Shown: positions 37,476-50,415, counted from the stretch's first letter. The stretch: 64,000 nt of DNA from Ophiura sarsii (GCA_035610835.1 CM069441.1:88423574-88487573), one strand, 5' to 3'. A program made the numbers and translations. The notes: generated from the sequence alone by a model not told the origin.

Positions 37476-37988
37476 TTTCGGACAGTTTTCCGCGCTGTCA
37501 CTGCGTGTTATACACTTTTTATAGCGCAGTACAATCACTAGCCTGATCGCCGTATGTGTGACAGGGCCTTTACGTCGTCCTTACTCAGCCTGGGGTGAAC
37601 GTGAAAGTGTGCAGTACCGGCCTCCCGACCGGCCTCTCTTACCCAGAACAAAGTGTACGCCCCGGCTACAGTCCGCGGATTTTTTTCTGCAACCATAACG
37701 GAATATGCATTTGTATTTTGTAAGAGTTCGAGATATCTAAATCTTAATGTCTAAATATCTACCCTAACATCTCAGACCGCGCGTGTATTTTATATTTAAC
37801 AAATTACGCTTCCAATTAACTGTGCTTCAGAACGTCTCGTAAGATTTAGGGAATTTCTTTCAGATAGAAACGTACAAAATGTATTGCAAGACCCCCCAGT
37901 CTGTTATAGTAGCGGCAATTAGATTGAACACAGAGGGCACACAGGGATGTCTTACCTATTGTAAAGTTGAATAGAAATGGGGCTTTAG

Positions 37989-38340
37989 TTAACGAAGTAG
38001 ATTATACGGGACTTTTACATGGTCACGCGTTCGAAGCTCGCCTTCTTCTTGGCTTTCGCGACTTGATTTTACTTTTGATATGGTCGGGCATCCACAAAAT
38101 AGGTGTAGTATGTTTTCTTCTGTTTCTTTATCAAAAGTGCATAAATGTGAGCCTTTCTGCCCTATTTTTTCCAAAAACGAGTTTACGCCTAAAATTCCAT
38201 GAGTCAGGCGGCGAAATTGGAACCATCTTAATTTGGTATCAACGTTACATTTGAATGGTATAAGAAAAATAACCGACAATTTTTTTCAAACTATAAGATA
38301 TGTCTAACTTGCTCTCCCATTTATCTATACATTTTCGTTT
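37989..38340 (-). mobile_element. LINE fragment, zinc-binding C-terminal region
   Basis: The minus frame contains TKLRWFQFRRLTHGILGVN, then SHLCTFDKETEENILHLFCGC. This is the pattern of the zf-RVT segment after the reverse transcriptase in many LINEs (KLRWFQYRxxHxILxTNxFL...CxFCxxxxETIxHLFxxC). One expected Cys is Asp here. The reverse transcriptase itself is not present next to it. Confidence 0.75.
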
Positions 38341-39280
38341 GACCTCTTTAGACGAGATTAGAGAATCATTGATAAATAAGCAGTGTTGTAGGACTCGGGA
38401 CTCGGACTCGGAATACAAAGAAAATTAAATTATATCCTGGCTTTTATCAGAATTATTAGCCTTAGCAATAGCAATAATTCACTTCTTTAACTCGATCTGT
38501 TGTTGTTCGTCCATGATGACGATGTCGTCCATCGCAAAGCAAAGACGACAATGACAACAAAGATTAGTTACATAGTTAAATTGGATCTATGTGTCAGAGG
38601 ATGACTAACAAGACCAATACGGGCAAGGAAGCAACTCCCACATGTGTGGCCCTTGTGATCAGTATCTGGCGTTGTGGCACTTGCTGCTCTCGTCTTGCGG
38701 ATCTTTTCCTCCTACACTCTTTCTAATTTAAGTAATTTTGCATGCAAATAATTGCAAATAAGCAGTAAATAAAAAAAACCACAAAGACAACACAAGCCTA
38801 ATAAAGTAAGTTACTGAACTGACTGTGATTATACTTTGATTAGTAATTATTATATAACGCATGGAAATATTCTAGCCATCTGATTGGTGGATACTAAATC
38901 AGATAACACAAAATAGTTTGGTCCATTTCATGCTTGACGTAACTTTCCGGTCTTGTTTTGTTTTTCAAAAAGTACTATTGAGCGCGTACTATTGACCGGG
39001 CAAAACATGCCCTGCCTCGTACGATTTTGCCATAATGGCATGGAGGATCGACTCGCCTGTAAGATCTTTTTCATGTTTATTTTGATCAAAATCGCACACA
39101 AAAAATATTTTCATGCGTTATATAAATCAAATATGGACTGCTCTTTATTCGTGAAATGGGGTGAACTATATTGTTCCTCGGTGATCTGGAGACCTAAGCC
39201 TACTATTTTTTTACATGATAGACGGCGAATTAAGGTAAACGGTTTCAGAGGGTAGTTAGTATATGCCTATTGTATACACC
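38341..39280. other. no gene seen
   Basis: Short frames only. The block at 39220-39280 (GACGGCGAATTAAGGTAAAC) matches 1863-1910 and continues at 40062, after the inverted-repeat element at 39283-40061. Confidence 0.5.
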
Positions 39281-39282
39281 TG

Positions 39283-40061
39283 GAAAAAAGTATCGCACCG
39301 CTGGTTGAAAAGTGCAAATGTGGCCTCGAATTTTGCCACCATGGTGTGATATTAAGGATCATTTGTTTGCGTAAGCTGTCCAGCAAAATGTTATGCAATA
39401 AAAGGGCCACATTTGAGTTTGTGACGTAATCGATGTAATGTTTTTCACGGCCAAGGGGAAAATGCATGAAACAAGTTTGGGTATAACGCGATATTGAGAG
39501 GCCCGATGAGTAATCTCTATAGTTGTAATCCTTGGTAACACATTCAAGTCTTTCAAGGTCAAAGGTCATCTGGTGTCAAATTTCAAAAGTTGCAAATTTT
39601 AAATAAGTTCAAATGACAAAAGCAATATTGCGGAAGTGTTGACCTAGGTCAAATAAAAAAAAAATCAACGGTGACCTCTTCGTATATGCTGAATTTATGA
39701 GCAACAAAAGAAATGGCATGTTTGGACTCATTCACTGCATTGTAGCCTATAACGTCTAAATGGAACATATCTTGCGCCAAATACAGAACCAATATAATGA
39801 CTATTTTAAGTTTTTAAAGTCTATTCAATATCGCGTTATACCCAAACTTGTTTCATGCATGCTTTTGGATAAAAACATGAATTTTCCCCTTGGCCTTGAA
39901 AAACATTACATCGATTACGTCACAAACTAAAATGTGGCCCTTTTATTGCATACCATTTTGTTGGACAGCTTACGCAAACAAATGATAATATCATACCATG
40001 GTGGCAAAATTCGAGGCCACATTTGCACTTTTCAACAAAAAAGCAGTGGTGCGATACTGCA
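39283..40061. mobile_element. 0.78 kb fold-back element with about 230 bp arms
   Basis: Arms share AGTATCGCACC, TGGCCTCGAATTTTGCCACC, GACGTAATCGATGTAATG and GTTTGGGTATAACGCGATAT, each present inverted. The right end (TGGTGCGATACTG) is slightly shorter than the left. The insert splits a dispersed repeat also found at 1860-1990. There is no coding capacity. Confidence 0.85.
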
Positions 40062-40289
40062 CTTTCATACGTATCTCTCAGTGCCCCTTAAACATGTTAA
40101 AGGTATGTGATGATAGCGCCAGCAGTACAACACAACTATTGGTCCAAACATTTTTCAGAATAACCATGGACAGCGTAATAATATTATACAAATACTACAT
40201 GGTTAGAGGGGAAATCGGGTTCGGCTGGTAGGCCTGTAACCAGTACCTCGGGAAAATAGTGTGCCATATTGCCCCGATCATACCATGTA

Positions 40290-41298
40290 CAGGGTGTCCC
40301 AAAAGTCTATGCACGACTTTGTAGCTTTGTATTTCACAAAATATAAGTCGTATTGAAAATATGAACACATATTTAGAAAGAGGAGATGTGGGAAATAATT
40401 GTGATACCAAACATTGGAGTAACATCTGTTTGTAATGCCACTCTAGAAATAAAATATGTAGTACTGCAAAAATGTAATTTTATACTTCGGAGGAATAAAT
40501 TTCATAAATCCATACCTATTGAGATTAACAAAAAGACGGGTAGAGTTGGTTACACGGAAAGTGATCCGTCAATTGTAATATTTAAAATTTTACATTACAG
40601 TGATCCCATCATAATAGCAAACTATATCACACATAATTTTCGTTTCTATAGTGAAATCTAGTTTAAATGTTTTCCATTTATACAGAGACGTGTGCTAATG
40701 CAAAAACACAGACCTACAATATAACAGAAAAGTGAACACACACATCACACAGCTGTCAAACTTGTTAAAATTTAAACTTACCGGATTATTTTAATGCTGC
40801 TTGAAGGCCTCGTCGAAGGTTGTTTTACCCATTTAGAACATGTTCCTGTGTTCAAAAAATGTATCCACCAACTTCAGAATGGATATCCTTCCTGTACGCG
40901 TTTCACTTTGACATATTTATCTTGTATAAAGACCTTTGCTGTGCAATGTTGTCTACTACGCTTATTTATGTTGTGAGTGACCGAGTTTGGTAATAACATT
41001 AATGTTGCAAGGTAAGCAGTGAACTGTGAATTATGCGCAACGTTGCTTTCATACCGTTAATTTATGCACACCTGATTTTAGCAACAATGTGTGGTACTTG
41101 GTATAGGTGGGTCTGGCACACGGCCAAAAACTTTCAACTAGTTTTATAATGTTGTGGGTTCACCAATAGGGTTGTGTTTGGTATCAAAATAATTTCCCAA
41201 ATCTCGTCTATCAATATATGGTTAAATTTATACCATATGACTTATATTTTATGAGATATGACTCTTCAAAAACGTGCATAGACTTTTGGGACACCCTG
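40290..41298. mobile_element. 1.0 kb mariner-like element, internally deleted
   Basis: The ends are CAGGGTGTCCCAAAAGTCTA and its complement, flanked by TA (40288-40289 and 41299-41300). Inner sequence matches 57689-58800 closely but lacks part of its reading frame. It interrupts the 3' flank of MCT copy C, whose duplicated sequence stops near 40190 and resumes near 41485. Confidence 0.88.
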
Positions 41299-42167
41299 TA
41301 GTATTTGTTTTATTACACCTCAATGTGACTCCGGGGATGAGGTTGTAGGAAAATAGTCAAAACTACCACACGGGAAATAGCTCAATTTCTTCAATACCTC
41401 AATTTATTATCACTGTGGCCAGCTCAATTGACCAATGAAATGGCAGGATTTATGCCTATTATCTCATGAATATTTATGAGGTGTACTAAAGTCAATTGAC
41501 TTGACCCTTTGCATGTGAAAGATTAAACAAAAGTACAAAATTATAATAGAATATGCATAACGTTGGGCAAACATGGTAACAATGGATTTCTCACGTGACA
41601 ATTATAGTTAACACTTTGCACGCGGCAGGCAGCTGCAGACGACATTCCAAAATTTCACAAAATGTTTCAAAATTGTCAAGATTGTTAAATTTCATAACCA
41701 TATTTGGAATCACCATGTGAAATGCATTGAAATAAGTACAAACAAGCCTAGAATTGATTCAGTGATCCTTGAGATAGACTTATTGGGAAAGATTTCTGAA
41801 AAAATGTTTGTATAAAACTAAAAGCCGCGTGGAAAGTGTTAAAATCAGAGATGGAGAGATGAATTTGGGAAGTCATCACATCGTTTTTGAAGATAACATT
41901 CTGAAGTAATCTGGTATTATTAACTAAATGATAATGACATAAATATGTCAGAAGTTCAGGACAACTTGTGTGCTCATTTTCGATTGTCTGCACTTTACAG
42001 GAAATAGCCACACGACACATACAATATAAATAAATAAAACTTAGCGCCATCTAATATCTCTCGACGCCATCTTTGAAATGGTGGACTAAATCGAGCACCA
42101 GGCCCTAGGGGTCGAATAAGGAAGACCGGAAGTATGTACAGCTGAACCAAAATGCCATATTTGAGTC

Positions 42168-42173
42168 TTTATT
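42168..42173 (-). promoter_or_regulatory. candidate poly(A) signal of MCT copy C
   Basis: Minus-strand AATAAA 12 bases past the stop codon, at the same place as in copy A. Confidence 0.5.
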
Positions 42174-42185
42174 AGAAATATGTAT

Positions 42186-45100
42186 TTAAATTCTTCCTTT
42201 CTGTCTTTTGTATTTTTCTGTTTTTCTAATAATGATGCTACTCAGGATAAGGACGATTACTCCAAAGCCTTGCACACATCCAATAGTAAGAAAAGCGTGG
42301 TTGTAACTTCCGGTCGTCTTAAATATCCACCCTATTGAAGAAGAAAAAATTAACATAAACGGGAATGAGTTATTTAACAAAGGAATCATCGGTGATATTG
42401 TTCATTAAAAAACCTTGCTAACCAAAAGATCAATACAAAGGAAAACTATCCGGTCACTAATGTCAAGAAGGTAAATCTGAGAAAAAGATGCAAGGCTTGC
42501 CGGTCAACGGTCAAAGGTCAATACAAGAAAAATCAATGGCAGGCCAAAAAGTCATGAAAGGCAATCCAAGCCAGTAATTTTTTTCAATTGAAAAGCTTGA
42601 ATTCTCGCTGAGATAGACCTACCGGTACGCGGTTTCCAGTTCTGCATTTGTATTCACTTCACTCACCTGGTACAAAACCGCCTAGAATACGTCCCACAGC
42701 AGAGAAGCACCTCAGCCATCCCATAACGTTGACTAATCGATCAATCCCGAATAACTCCTTGTACACAACATTGATGAGCGAATGACTAATCCCCAGTCCT
42801 AGACCCTGGAAGAAAGCGAACACTGACATTCCAGTAAAAGTATGTGTTATAACGCTCAGTATAAGACTGAATGTCATGATTGACATCCCGCATGTCCAGA
42901 TTACCGTTGTGCTCGTAACTTGCTTCCATTTTAGAAATCCTGGGATGATCTTTCCAACGGCGTCTCCTACTCCTCCAACTGTTGCTACCAATGCTGCGTT
43001 TAGAGGCGGGATTCCAGCATCTACTGCGCGGGGTACAATGTAAATGACCCATGCCGTATGTGTAAAGCGGATTGTGCAGGAGACTACAATAATAACATAG
43101 AATATTGGTTGTGTGAATAATGAAAAATTAAATGATTCATATATGAAAGCGCGGCATCGGCTCAACGAGCATTTCCATGTATCGATGTTATCCTCATGCC
43201 CTTGATCCTCAGATCCTTTGTTTCTCGAAGATGGTTTAAGAAGTGCACCACAGCTTGTTGCGTGGAAGAAGATACCTCCTCCTATCAGTACAGCCCCTCT
43301 CCAGCCATAAGTGGTCTCTAGAATTTGAGTTAGCGGACCGAAGATAATTAAAGCTGCTGACGATCCCAGGGAAGCAAAACCGTTTGCTAAGACATAGTTG
43401 GAGTCGAAATATTGTCCAAGGACAGCGAACGGAGGGTCACCTATGAAGCCTAATCCAGTTCCTAAAACAGGAATAAAAATAACAAAGAGTTCAAATAGCA
43501 TATTCGGGTCGAAAGTTATCGTTAATATTTCCTTGCCTATTCGCAAATGCTTGTATTATCAAAACAATCAAAATATAGTATCATAATTTCATATGGTTTT
43601 TTTATTGTTTTTCAACTAGCTATTTGTAACAATTGTCCCTTTAAAATTCCATAACTGCTGCAAGAACATATTTTATCCCTGTCAATACTGTTAACATTTT
43701 CTGCAGAACGCATTCACCTTTCAAACCACGTTCTAAATTACTTCATGCGTGAAATCATATTCAAATAATAGCCCTGTGCCTCTCGCATTCAATGATCGTT
43801 TTCTCGAAATGCGATAGTGCTCCAATTTGAATTGAAATTACTTTATTCTTTTGACGCTAATTTGCCGTTTGCTTTGCCAATTTGTCCTATATTTTATTCG
43901 AGTCGAAATTTCAAGTTTTGAATGACCAAAACGGGATAACTTGCAGTCTTGCAAGGTTTAACCTTTCACAACGGACTAAGGGTCCATATCCAAACTCTCA
44001 GTGCTTTTAAAGCATTTTTCTAGCGATTTAAAAGCGCTTTTCCAACGGTATTTCGTTCTATTGTTAAAAGCATCGGAAAAAGATCGGTGATTAACTAGAA
44101 ACCTCTCTACTTATCTGGCGTTAACAATATAACTATTGTAGTACTCTCGATGGCTGCATTAGTGAAGCAGACAGATCAAAGGCGCAAGGAAGGTTGTGTT
44201 ATATTCTTTAAGAAATACTATATTATAGTATTTCATTTCTTAAAGAATATAACACAACCTTCCTTGCGCCTTTGATCTGTCTGCTTCACTAATGCAGCCA
44301 TCGAGAGTACTACAATAGTTATATTGTCAACGCCAGATAAGTAGAGAGGTTTCTAGTTAATCACCGATCTTTTTCCGATGCTTTTAACAATAGAACGAAA
44401 TACCGTTGGAAAAGCGCTTTTAAATCGCTAGAAAAATGCTTTAAAAGCACTGAGAGTTTGGATATGGACCCTAAATTAAATTAACGGGGATCTAACATCA
44501 AATTGTACGAGTTTCAATTAAAATCTTTGAAAACATAATTTGCCTACAAAATGAAGGTCGTGACCAATGACGTTCCAAAATCCAAAATGGCTGCCATTAT
44601 TATTGCATCTTAGATAAACTTTAACCTTGAATACCCAACATTTCCCTGTATGTTTAATATCTCAATGAACTTCATTGGTGTAATATTCCACTAGTGGTCT
44701 TACCACACAACAAGGAGAGACATAGAGCCATTCTCCAAACGTCCGGCATCTGTGAGGCTAAAACCATACCAAGGCACATGAGTGCGCCCCCTATCATGAC
44801 AAGGACGCGACATGAAAAGCGACGTGCTAAACCACCAACCATGGGACCTGTAATAGGGGAAGATTTTGTAAACTTGAGTTGTCTGCTTTCAATATATAGG
44901 CCTACAGGGTGAATCAATCAAATACCGACGACAACACAATTTTATCGGTTGGCAGGTTGTCCGCTAATACGTACCAATTAAATCTCCAACTGCGCAAAAG
45001 ACCGCCACTATCGATCCTAGGAACCATACTTCCGTGTTAAATTCTCTCTGCAATACTGGTAGCAGTACACCAAACGATTTGCGAATTCCTTGAATACACA

Positions 45101-45194
45101 CTTTGCTGAAGAAACAACTTACAAGCACCATCCATCGCCATCGCCCCTGCCCAGTTTCCGATAGCAATTGTTGTTCTTCCTCGACTCTTTCCAT
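42186..45194 (-). CDS. SLC16 monocarboxylate-transporter-like protein, copy C
   Basis: Paralogue of copy A with the most compact structure. Exons are 45194-44975, 44847-44704, 43461-42667 and 42331-42186; all introns are GT-AG in phase 1 and the join gives 434 aa. Exon 3 is 27 bases shorter than in A: eight residues of the central loop (SSSDESSY) and one near QVTSTT are absent. Residue 39 is Lys (IRKSFGVLL), aligning with Lys38 of MCT1. In helix 8 the run GDAVGK puts an acidic and a basic residue four apart, as Asp309 and Arg313 are in MCT1 (alignment from memory). Introns are 127, 1242 and 335 bases, and intron 2 carries a 0.5 kb palindrome. The upstream homology shared by A and B is cut by an inverted-repeat element starting near 45240, so its promoter may differ. 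Frame and splice sites are intact. Confidence 0.9.
43980..44472. mobile_element. 0.49 kb near-perfect palindrome in MCT copy C intron 2
   Basis: The arms begin GGGTCCATATCCAAACTCTC and meet near 44222. TAA flanks both ends, and copies A and B lack the insertion at the same intron site (ACCAAATTCAAA). A TAA duplication with GGG...CCC ends fits a PIF/Harbinger-like non-autonomous element (inference). A relative with similar ends (GGGCCATATCCAAAAG, GGATATGACCCT) is nested at about 52553-52746. Confidence 0.8.
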
Positions 45195-45239
45195 ATTTTG
45201 TGTACAGTCTTGTTATAACACTGCACAAAAAGAAAGTAA

Positions 45240-46338
45240 CCCTTTTTTTCGAGACACCCTGTGTTTAATTCCTAGGGCCCTAACTAAATTCAAAATATGA
45301 AAAAGAACAGGAATTTTCTCCCGCACATTATGATACCTCATTTGTTACAATTTAATATTGATGAAGCAGTGGCCATCCTGAATGACAAATGATGCAGTTT
45401 CCATTGTTGCACTTAACCCTAGATATAAAACCTATGAAAAGAGCGTAAACTAAAGAGTAAATCTAAAGTGTATCTATTCTTTCTCTCTCTTCATGAAAAG
45501 ACAATCGTAATCCGAACATCTCACATCATCAATTGTTTCCAACACCTGTATCTACTGGTGTCAGACTCCATCCATCAATGACCAGTATCATCCATGATGT
45601 TTGTAAGCCAACATCTGTAACTGTCTCTCCATTTCAGTGCGACCATCCTTGTAACTCCAAATCGAAGAGCAACTTCAGTTACAGAAATTCCAGACACTTT
45701 TCATGGAGAGAAAGAAGTGGTACACTTTAAATTTACTGTTTTGTTTACCTTCTTTTCATGGGTATAGGGTTAAATGCATTTGAATAAAAAATGGTGCAGT
45801 TTTCAGTCTTCCACTTAACCCTATACCCGTCATGGAAAAGAGCGTAAACAAAACAGTATGTGTACCGTTTGTTTCTCTCAATGAAAGGTTTCTGGAGTTT
45901 CTGTAACTGAAGCTGAAGTTGCTCATCGATTTTGAGTTAGAAGGAAGATTGCACGGATATGGAGAGACAAGTGTTGGCTTACAATCATCATGATGACCCT
46001 GGTCATTGTAAAGGATGAATCTCATACACAGTGAGGTGTTGGAAACAATTGATGATGTGAGATGTTCGGATTACGATTGTCTTTTCATAGAGAGAGAGAA
46101 AGAATAGATACACTTTAGATTAACTGTTTGGTTTACGCTCTTTTTATGGGTTTAGGGCTAAGTGCAACAATGGAAACTGCATAATTTGTCATTCAGATGG
46201 CCACTGCTTCATCAATATTTTGTGCTATTGTGACAAATGAGGTATCAAAATGTGCGGAAGAAAATTCCTGTTCTTTCCCATATTTTGAATTTATTTAGGG
46301 CCCTAGAAATTAAACACAGGGTGTCTCGAAAAAAGTGT
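45240..46338. mobile_element. 1.1 kb TIR element just upstream of MCT copy C
   Basis: Inverted ends share CGAGACACCCTGTG, CCTAGGGCCCTAA and TACCTCATTTG with complements at 46260-46338. Similarity runs inward for roughly 300 bases per arm. The core (about 45720-46030) contains a further inverted pair. The left end lies about 45 bases from the copy C start codon. Confidence 0.8.
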
Positions 46339-47680
46339 ATGGGGCGTGACCACCCCTCCCGCTTGCACCGTCTATGCTCCTTACCCTTTCTCCTTTCTCA
46401 TTTTTTACTCTTTTGTCACACATATGGGGGGGGGGGGGGAGATACTGTTGGCGGGGGTTCAAGGGAGGAGGTGGTGTGTTTTAGCCTGTTCGAATGATCT
46501 AGCTATGAATATTTACATTGGTTATAAAACATTGGCACGGTTCAGAGACAGAGAGAGAGAGAGAGTGAGATACACTAATACAATCCCCTCCCCCTCTCCC
46601 ACCCTCTTGCATCTCCTTTGATTAATAATATAATGTTTCTGAAGGGTAAAAACCATGACAATTTTAAATTGTCCCTACACTTTATTATACATTTTGTTGG
46701 GGTCTAGGGGGCCCCGACAGCTCCTGGACTTAACACCACCCAGGGAGGTCTTTTTAAATTCTAAAGGTAAAATCAATTAAAATGTACAATGGGCGAAACT
46801 GTTATTATATAATGTGGGATTATGGCGTTCATGACACCAATGGAGGCCTCTCCTTTAAAAATATTATAATAATATTTTATTCATTGATTTGCTGACTGGT
46901 TTTGTAGGGTGTGTAACGAACTTCTTGTCATCAACACTCTCTTATATCCTCACTCCCTTCCACTCTCTCCCCCTCTCCCCTCCCCTCCCATCTCTCTCCT
47001 CCTCCTTTTTGCTTCCTCGTGTTTGCTGAAGCATATCTCCCGTTCTAAATAACCAATTGGAACGCAATAAAATGCAAATGAAAGCTTATTTACTCAGCTT
47101 TCATAATACATCAAGATCAGACCCGTGTGTTCCTGTCCTTTTAAGATATTGTATGTGCCCGTAGTGTTAACATTTGTTGGGGTCACCCTGTATCTGGAAA
47201 TCCATGCATGCACCCAAAAAATTACAAAATGCATTGAACACCATTTACCTGACGACCATTAATCAACTAATTATTGCTTAATTAAATTAATAGAACAAAA
47301 CATAGAGAGGCAAAACCAATTAATAGAGTTTATGAGAGGTCTACTTTTATAAACCAAATTATTTCAGGTCAGACACCGTCTGGGTTGTCCGTTTTGCAAT
47401 AATATGCCTCAACGTATCTTGGTTACCGGGCGCCGGGCCAATCAGACCCCTTGCTTGCATGCCCGCGATTTTTGGCCTTTGTTTCGTGTTGTCGATAGTG
47501 GTTTTGCCTCTCCATGTTTTGACTTCACTTTTCTTATCGGCTTCAACGAGACTGGTTGTAGAGTCATCAATTAATACCATGTATTATTTATATTGCCATT
47601 AATACCTTTTAAAATTGATAAAATTTCATGCAGATTATAGGACATCTAAATTTACTTATTTGGTCTCGCGGAGCGTAATT
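46339..47680. other. no gene supported
   Basis: Low-complexity CT and GA stretches occur at 46550-46620 and 46940-47010, with a short G run at 46428. A 73-codon minus frame at 47580-47359 starts with Met and is polar, but it has no recognisable domain or splice context, so it is not called. Confidence 0.5.
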
Positions 47681-49030
47681 CTCTAGGGATAGGTAGGAAT
47701 TGTAGGTAGTTTACTGCATCCAAATCATATGTTGAATACAACGTGGATTCATATGTTGATATCTTTCTGAGCAATTCTCTAAGGGTAGGGACTATGGGTA
47801 GTTTACCAATCTTGGAATCTTATGGTAAGAAATGTTATAATGGATTTTATGGTCATTCAATAGTTTAACCATCATTGTGTCATCGTTATGAGTATATTTC
47901 TCATATGTGTAGGGTTAGGTAGTTAACAAATCCAAAAATTGATGAGTTGATGATCATATGTTTCAGAAGCGAAACACTTTTGTCCTTACATGATCAATGT
48001 GAACAAATATATTATCATGGCTCATTACTATTATACAAATGTGCATCGTCACCTGTACCTATATCGGACGATCATTTAATCATGATAAATTATCTCTGTA
48101 AATTGTATTAAAAGGTAGATGTTCCGATTTTCAACTTGAAGTTTTCTATTCTACATGAAAGGTCATCCTTAAAAAAGTCGTGTTCCAAAGTTTGAGTTGC
48201 ATAGCTCTAATGGTTCTTATTTTAGACGCACAAGATACTGTGAACTGTACCCATTGAGTACACAAACTATATCGGTGGTTACCACCATTCGCGGTAATTC
48301 GACGTTATTTCATCGATTTCTCCGTAATTATACCGATTTAGGCCGTCAAATTTCAGTATGATGATGAGAAAAATACGAGCTTTCATATGATATGAAAATC
48401 TCCGTATGTTTGAAATAATTCTGTGTTACGAAAATGTGATCGGGTCATCTACCTTTAAGGTACTACTACTATTATGCAGTAGCTCAAATCAATTAAATTA
48501 TGCTATTAAAACAACATTTGATAAAATAAATAAATCCATTGCATTAAATTGTATATGGTCTACATGTTGTAGCATAGTGAAGAGAAATAAAACTAACTTG
48601 GAACACAGAGTGCTCGGTATTAAAGAAATAAACTCGTTGGAGCCGACGAGCAATGCCGTCAATTGTTTTCCTGTGTTTGCTATCTGTACATAAAACGGCA
48701 CAATCAATATTTAAACACCTCGGTTATTATTTAGTAAATATGCATGATTTACCAACAAAGTGTCCGACCTTTCTTTAAAATAAAGTATCCCGGAGATGAA
48801 CATCATGCCAAAACGGTGCCTGGGCAGCTCCGGCGTGCTAGAGGAGCATCATGTTACTGCATTATTGTATAAGAACATATCAAGATAATCTACGAACAAT
48901 AACAGCTATTACAAATATCAAATTTACCTTAGTATTGATTCCTGATGTAATTTAAAATGTTATGCACCGCATTAGCTCGACGACGCCTTCGAATGCACCA
49001 CTGTATGTTTAAATACAGAGGCATTGAAAC
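47680..49030 (-). repeat. second arm of the distant inverted duplication (partner 20700-22420)
   Basis: Reverse complement of the first arm over several blocks. It carries its own insertion (48112-48454) that the first arm lacks, and lacks the first arm's insertion at about 47861. The shared TTTCAGAAGCGAAACACTTTT block is intact in both. Confidence 0.85.
48112..48454. mobile_element. 343 bp TIR element with TTAA duplication
   Basis: The ends are AAGGTAGATG and CATCTACCT, flanked by TTAA at 48108-48111 and 48455-48458. The inverted partner keeps an uninterrupted TTAA near 21457. No coding capacity. Confidence 0.85.
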
Positions 49031-49415
49031 GTGATTTTTACGAACAACTTTTTATTGTTATTTCAAATGCACTTTTATGATATATAATATTTAAATACAG
49101 AGGCATTGACACGTGATTTTTATGAACAACATTTTATTGTTATTTCAAATGCACTTTTATGATATATAATATTTAAATACAGAGGCATTGAAACGTGATT
49201 TTTACGAACAACTTTTTATTGTTATTTCAAATGCACTTTTATGATATATAATATTTAAATACAGAGGCATTGACACGTGATTTTTATGAACAACATTTTA
49301 TTGTTATTTCAAATGCACTTTTATGATATATAATATTTAAATACAGAGGCATTGACACGTGATTTTTATGAACAACATTTTATTGTTATTTCAAATGCAC
49401 TTTTATGATATATAT
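49005..49415 (+). repeat. 82 bp tandem repeat, five copies, alternating variants
   Basis: The motif ACAGAGGCATTG recurs every 82 bases (GCATTG near 49021, 49103, 49185, 49267 and 49349). Units alternate between GAAACGTGATTTTTACG and GACACGTGATTTTTATG in the order 1,2,1,2,2, i.e. partly a two-unit higher-order repeat. A single related unit, inverted, is at about 20825-20880 in the other arm. Confidence 0.93.
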
Positions 49416-50214
49416 AGTTCTGTTTTGCAGCTGTATGCAAAGTAAAGAATATTTTTTTCAATATTCATAGTGACTATAAAACAAATTAGCACGTGCTTCA
49501 TAATCAAGCATAATAATTGTAATGGTACAAAAATTAGCACCGGTGCTCGTTTGTATCATTTCAATTATGCTAATGAGCTAATTTTTCTAAACATACTCCA
49601 TCAAATAAGACATACCCGAATGACCATTTTGGTTGACATATAAATGGGACCGATTTAACAGAATTGTATCAACACAGATCGTAGGCCTATTCTTTTATTT
49701 AAAGCAATGATCAAGAAAACAATGTTTAATGTATATTCTTTCAATGGGAACTATTATAGACACAGCATATCAGGAGCTTATTCATTATTTTTCAAGAGTT
49801 TGTTTGACTTGACTGAAATTTCATTTTATGTTTAACTGCGGCCAATCGCAATCAACGATACCGCACCAACAATGAAAAATGTGTGACAATGTACAATGAA
49901 CATCGGTGATTTTCCCTTGACAGTACCGAATGGCCGTAAACATCTACACATCTGGCCAAGGGATGAGTTCATGATGATAGCGCTACCAAACCCAGGGGGT
50001 ACTTTCATCCTTACCCTTATTATGCCATTTACAGACTTCGATGAGATTCGTGCTGCGGGCGAGAAAGAAGTGATGACACTTTTTGAAAGGTATAGTGAAT
50101 AAAAAACGTTTGTTATATTATTTTGTTTTGTAGTTAAAAACATTCGTGAGAAAAATATTGTGTAGCTACTTCGAATTAATCAGTGACAGTAAAACCGACA
50201 ATATTGTAACACCT

Positions 50215-50415
50215 CTAGAATGCCTCCCCCACCTCTTCAATGCCTCTATCCATCACTACAATTCCTCTATCTACCTGTACAATGCCTCTCTCCACCTCTA
50301 CAATGTCTATCTCCATTTCTACAATGCCTCTATCCACCTATAATACCTCTCCCCACCTCTGCAATGACTCTCTCAACCTCGACAATGTATTTCTCCACCT
50401 CTGCAATGTCTCTCT
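50215..50415 (+). repeat. CT-rich minisatellite in a KMO intron
   Basis: About nine imperfect units of roughly 20-24 bases built on CCACCTCTACAATGCCTCTC. Long frames across it are repeat artefacts. Confidence 0.9.

Noticed and set aside
47359..47580. 73-codon polar minus frame
   Set aside because: Starts with Met and looks protein-like, but has no recognisable domain, no flanking exon and no duplicate to support it.
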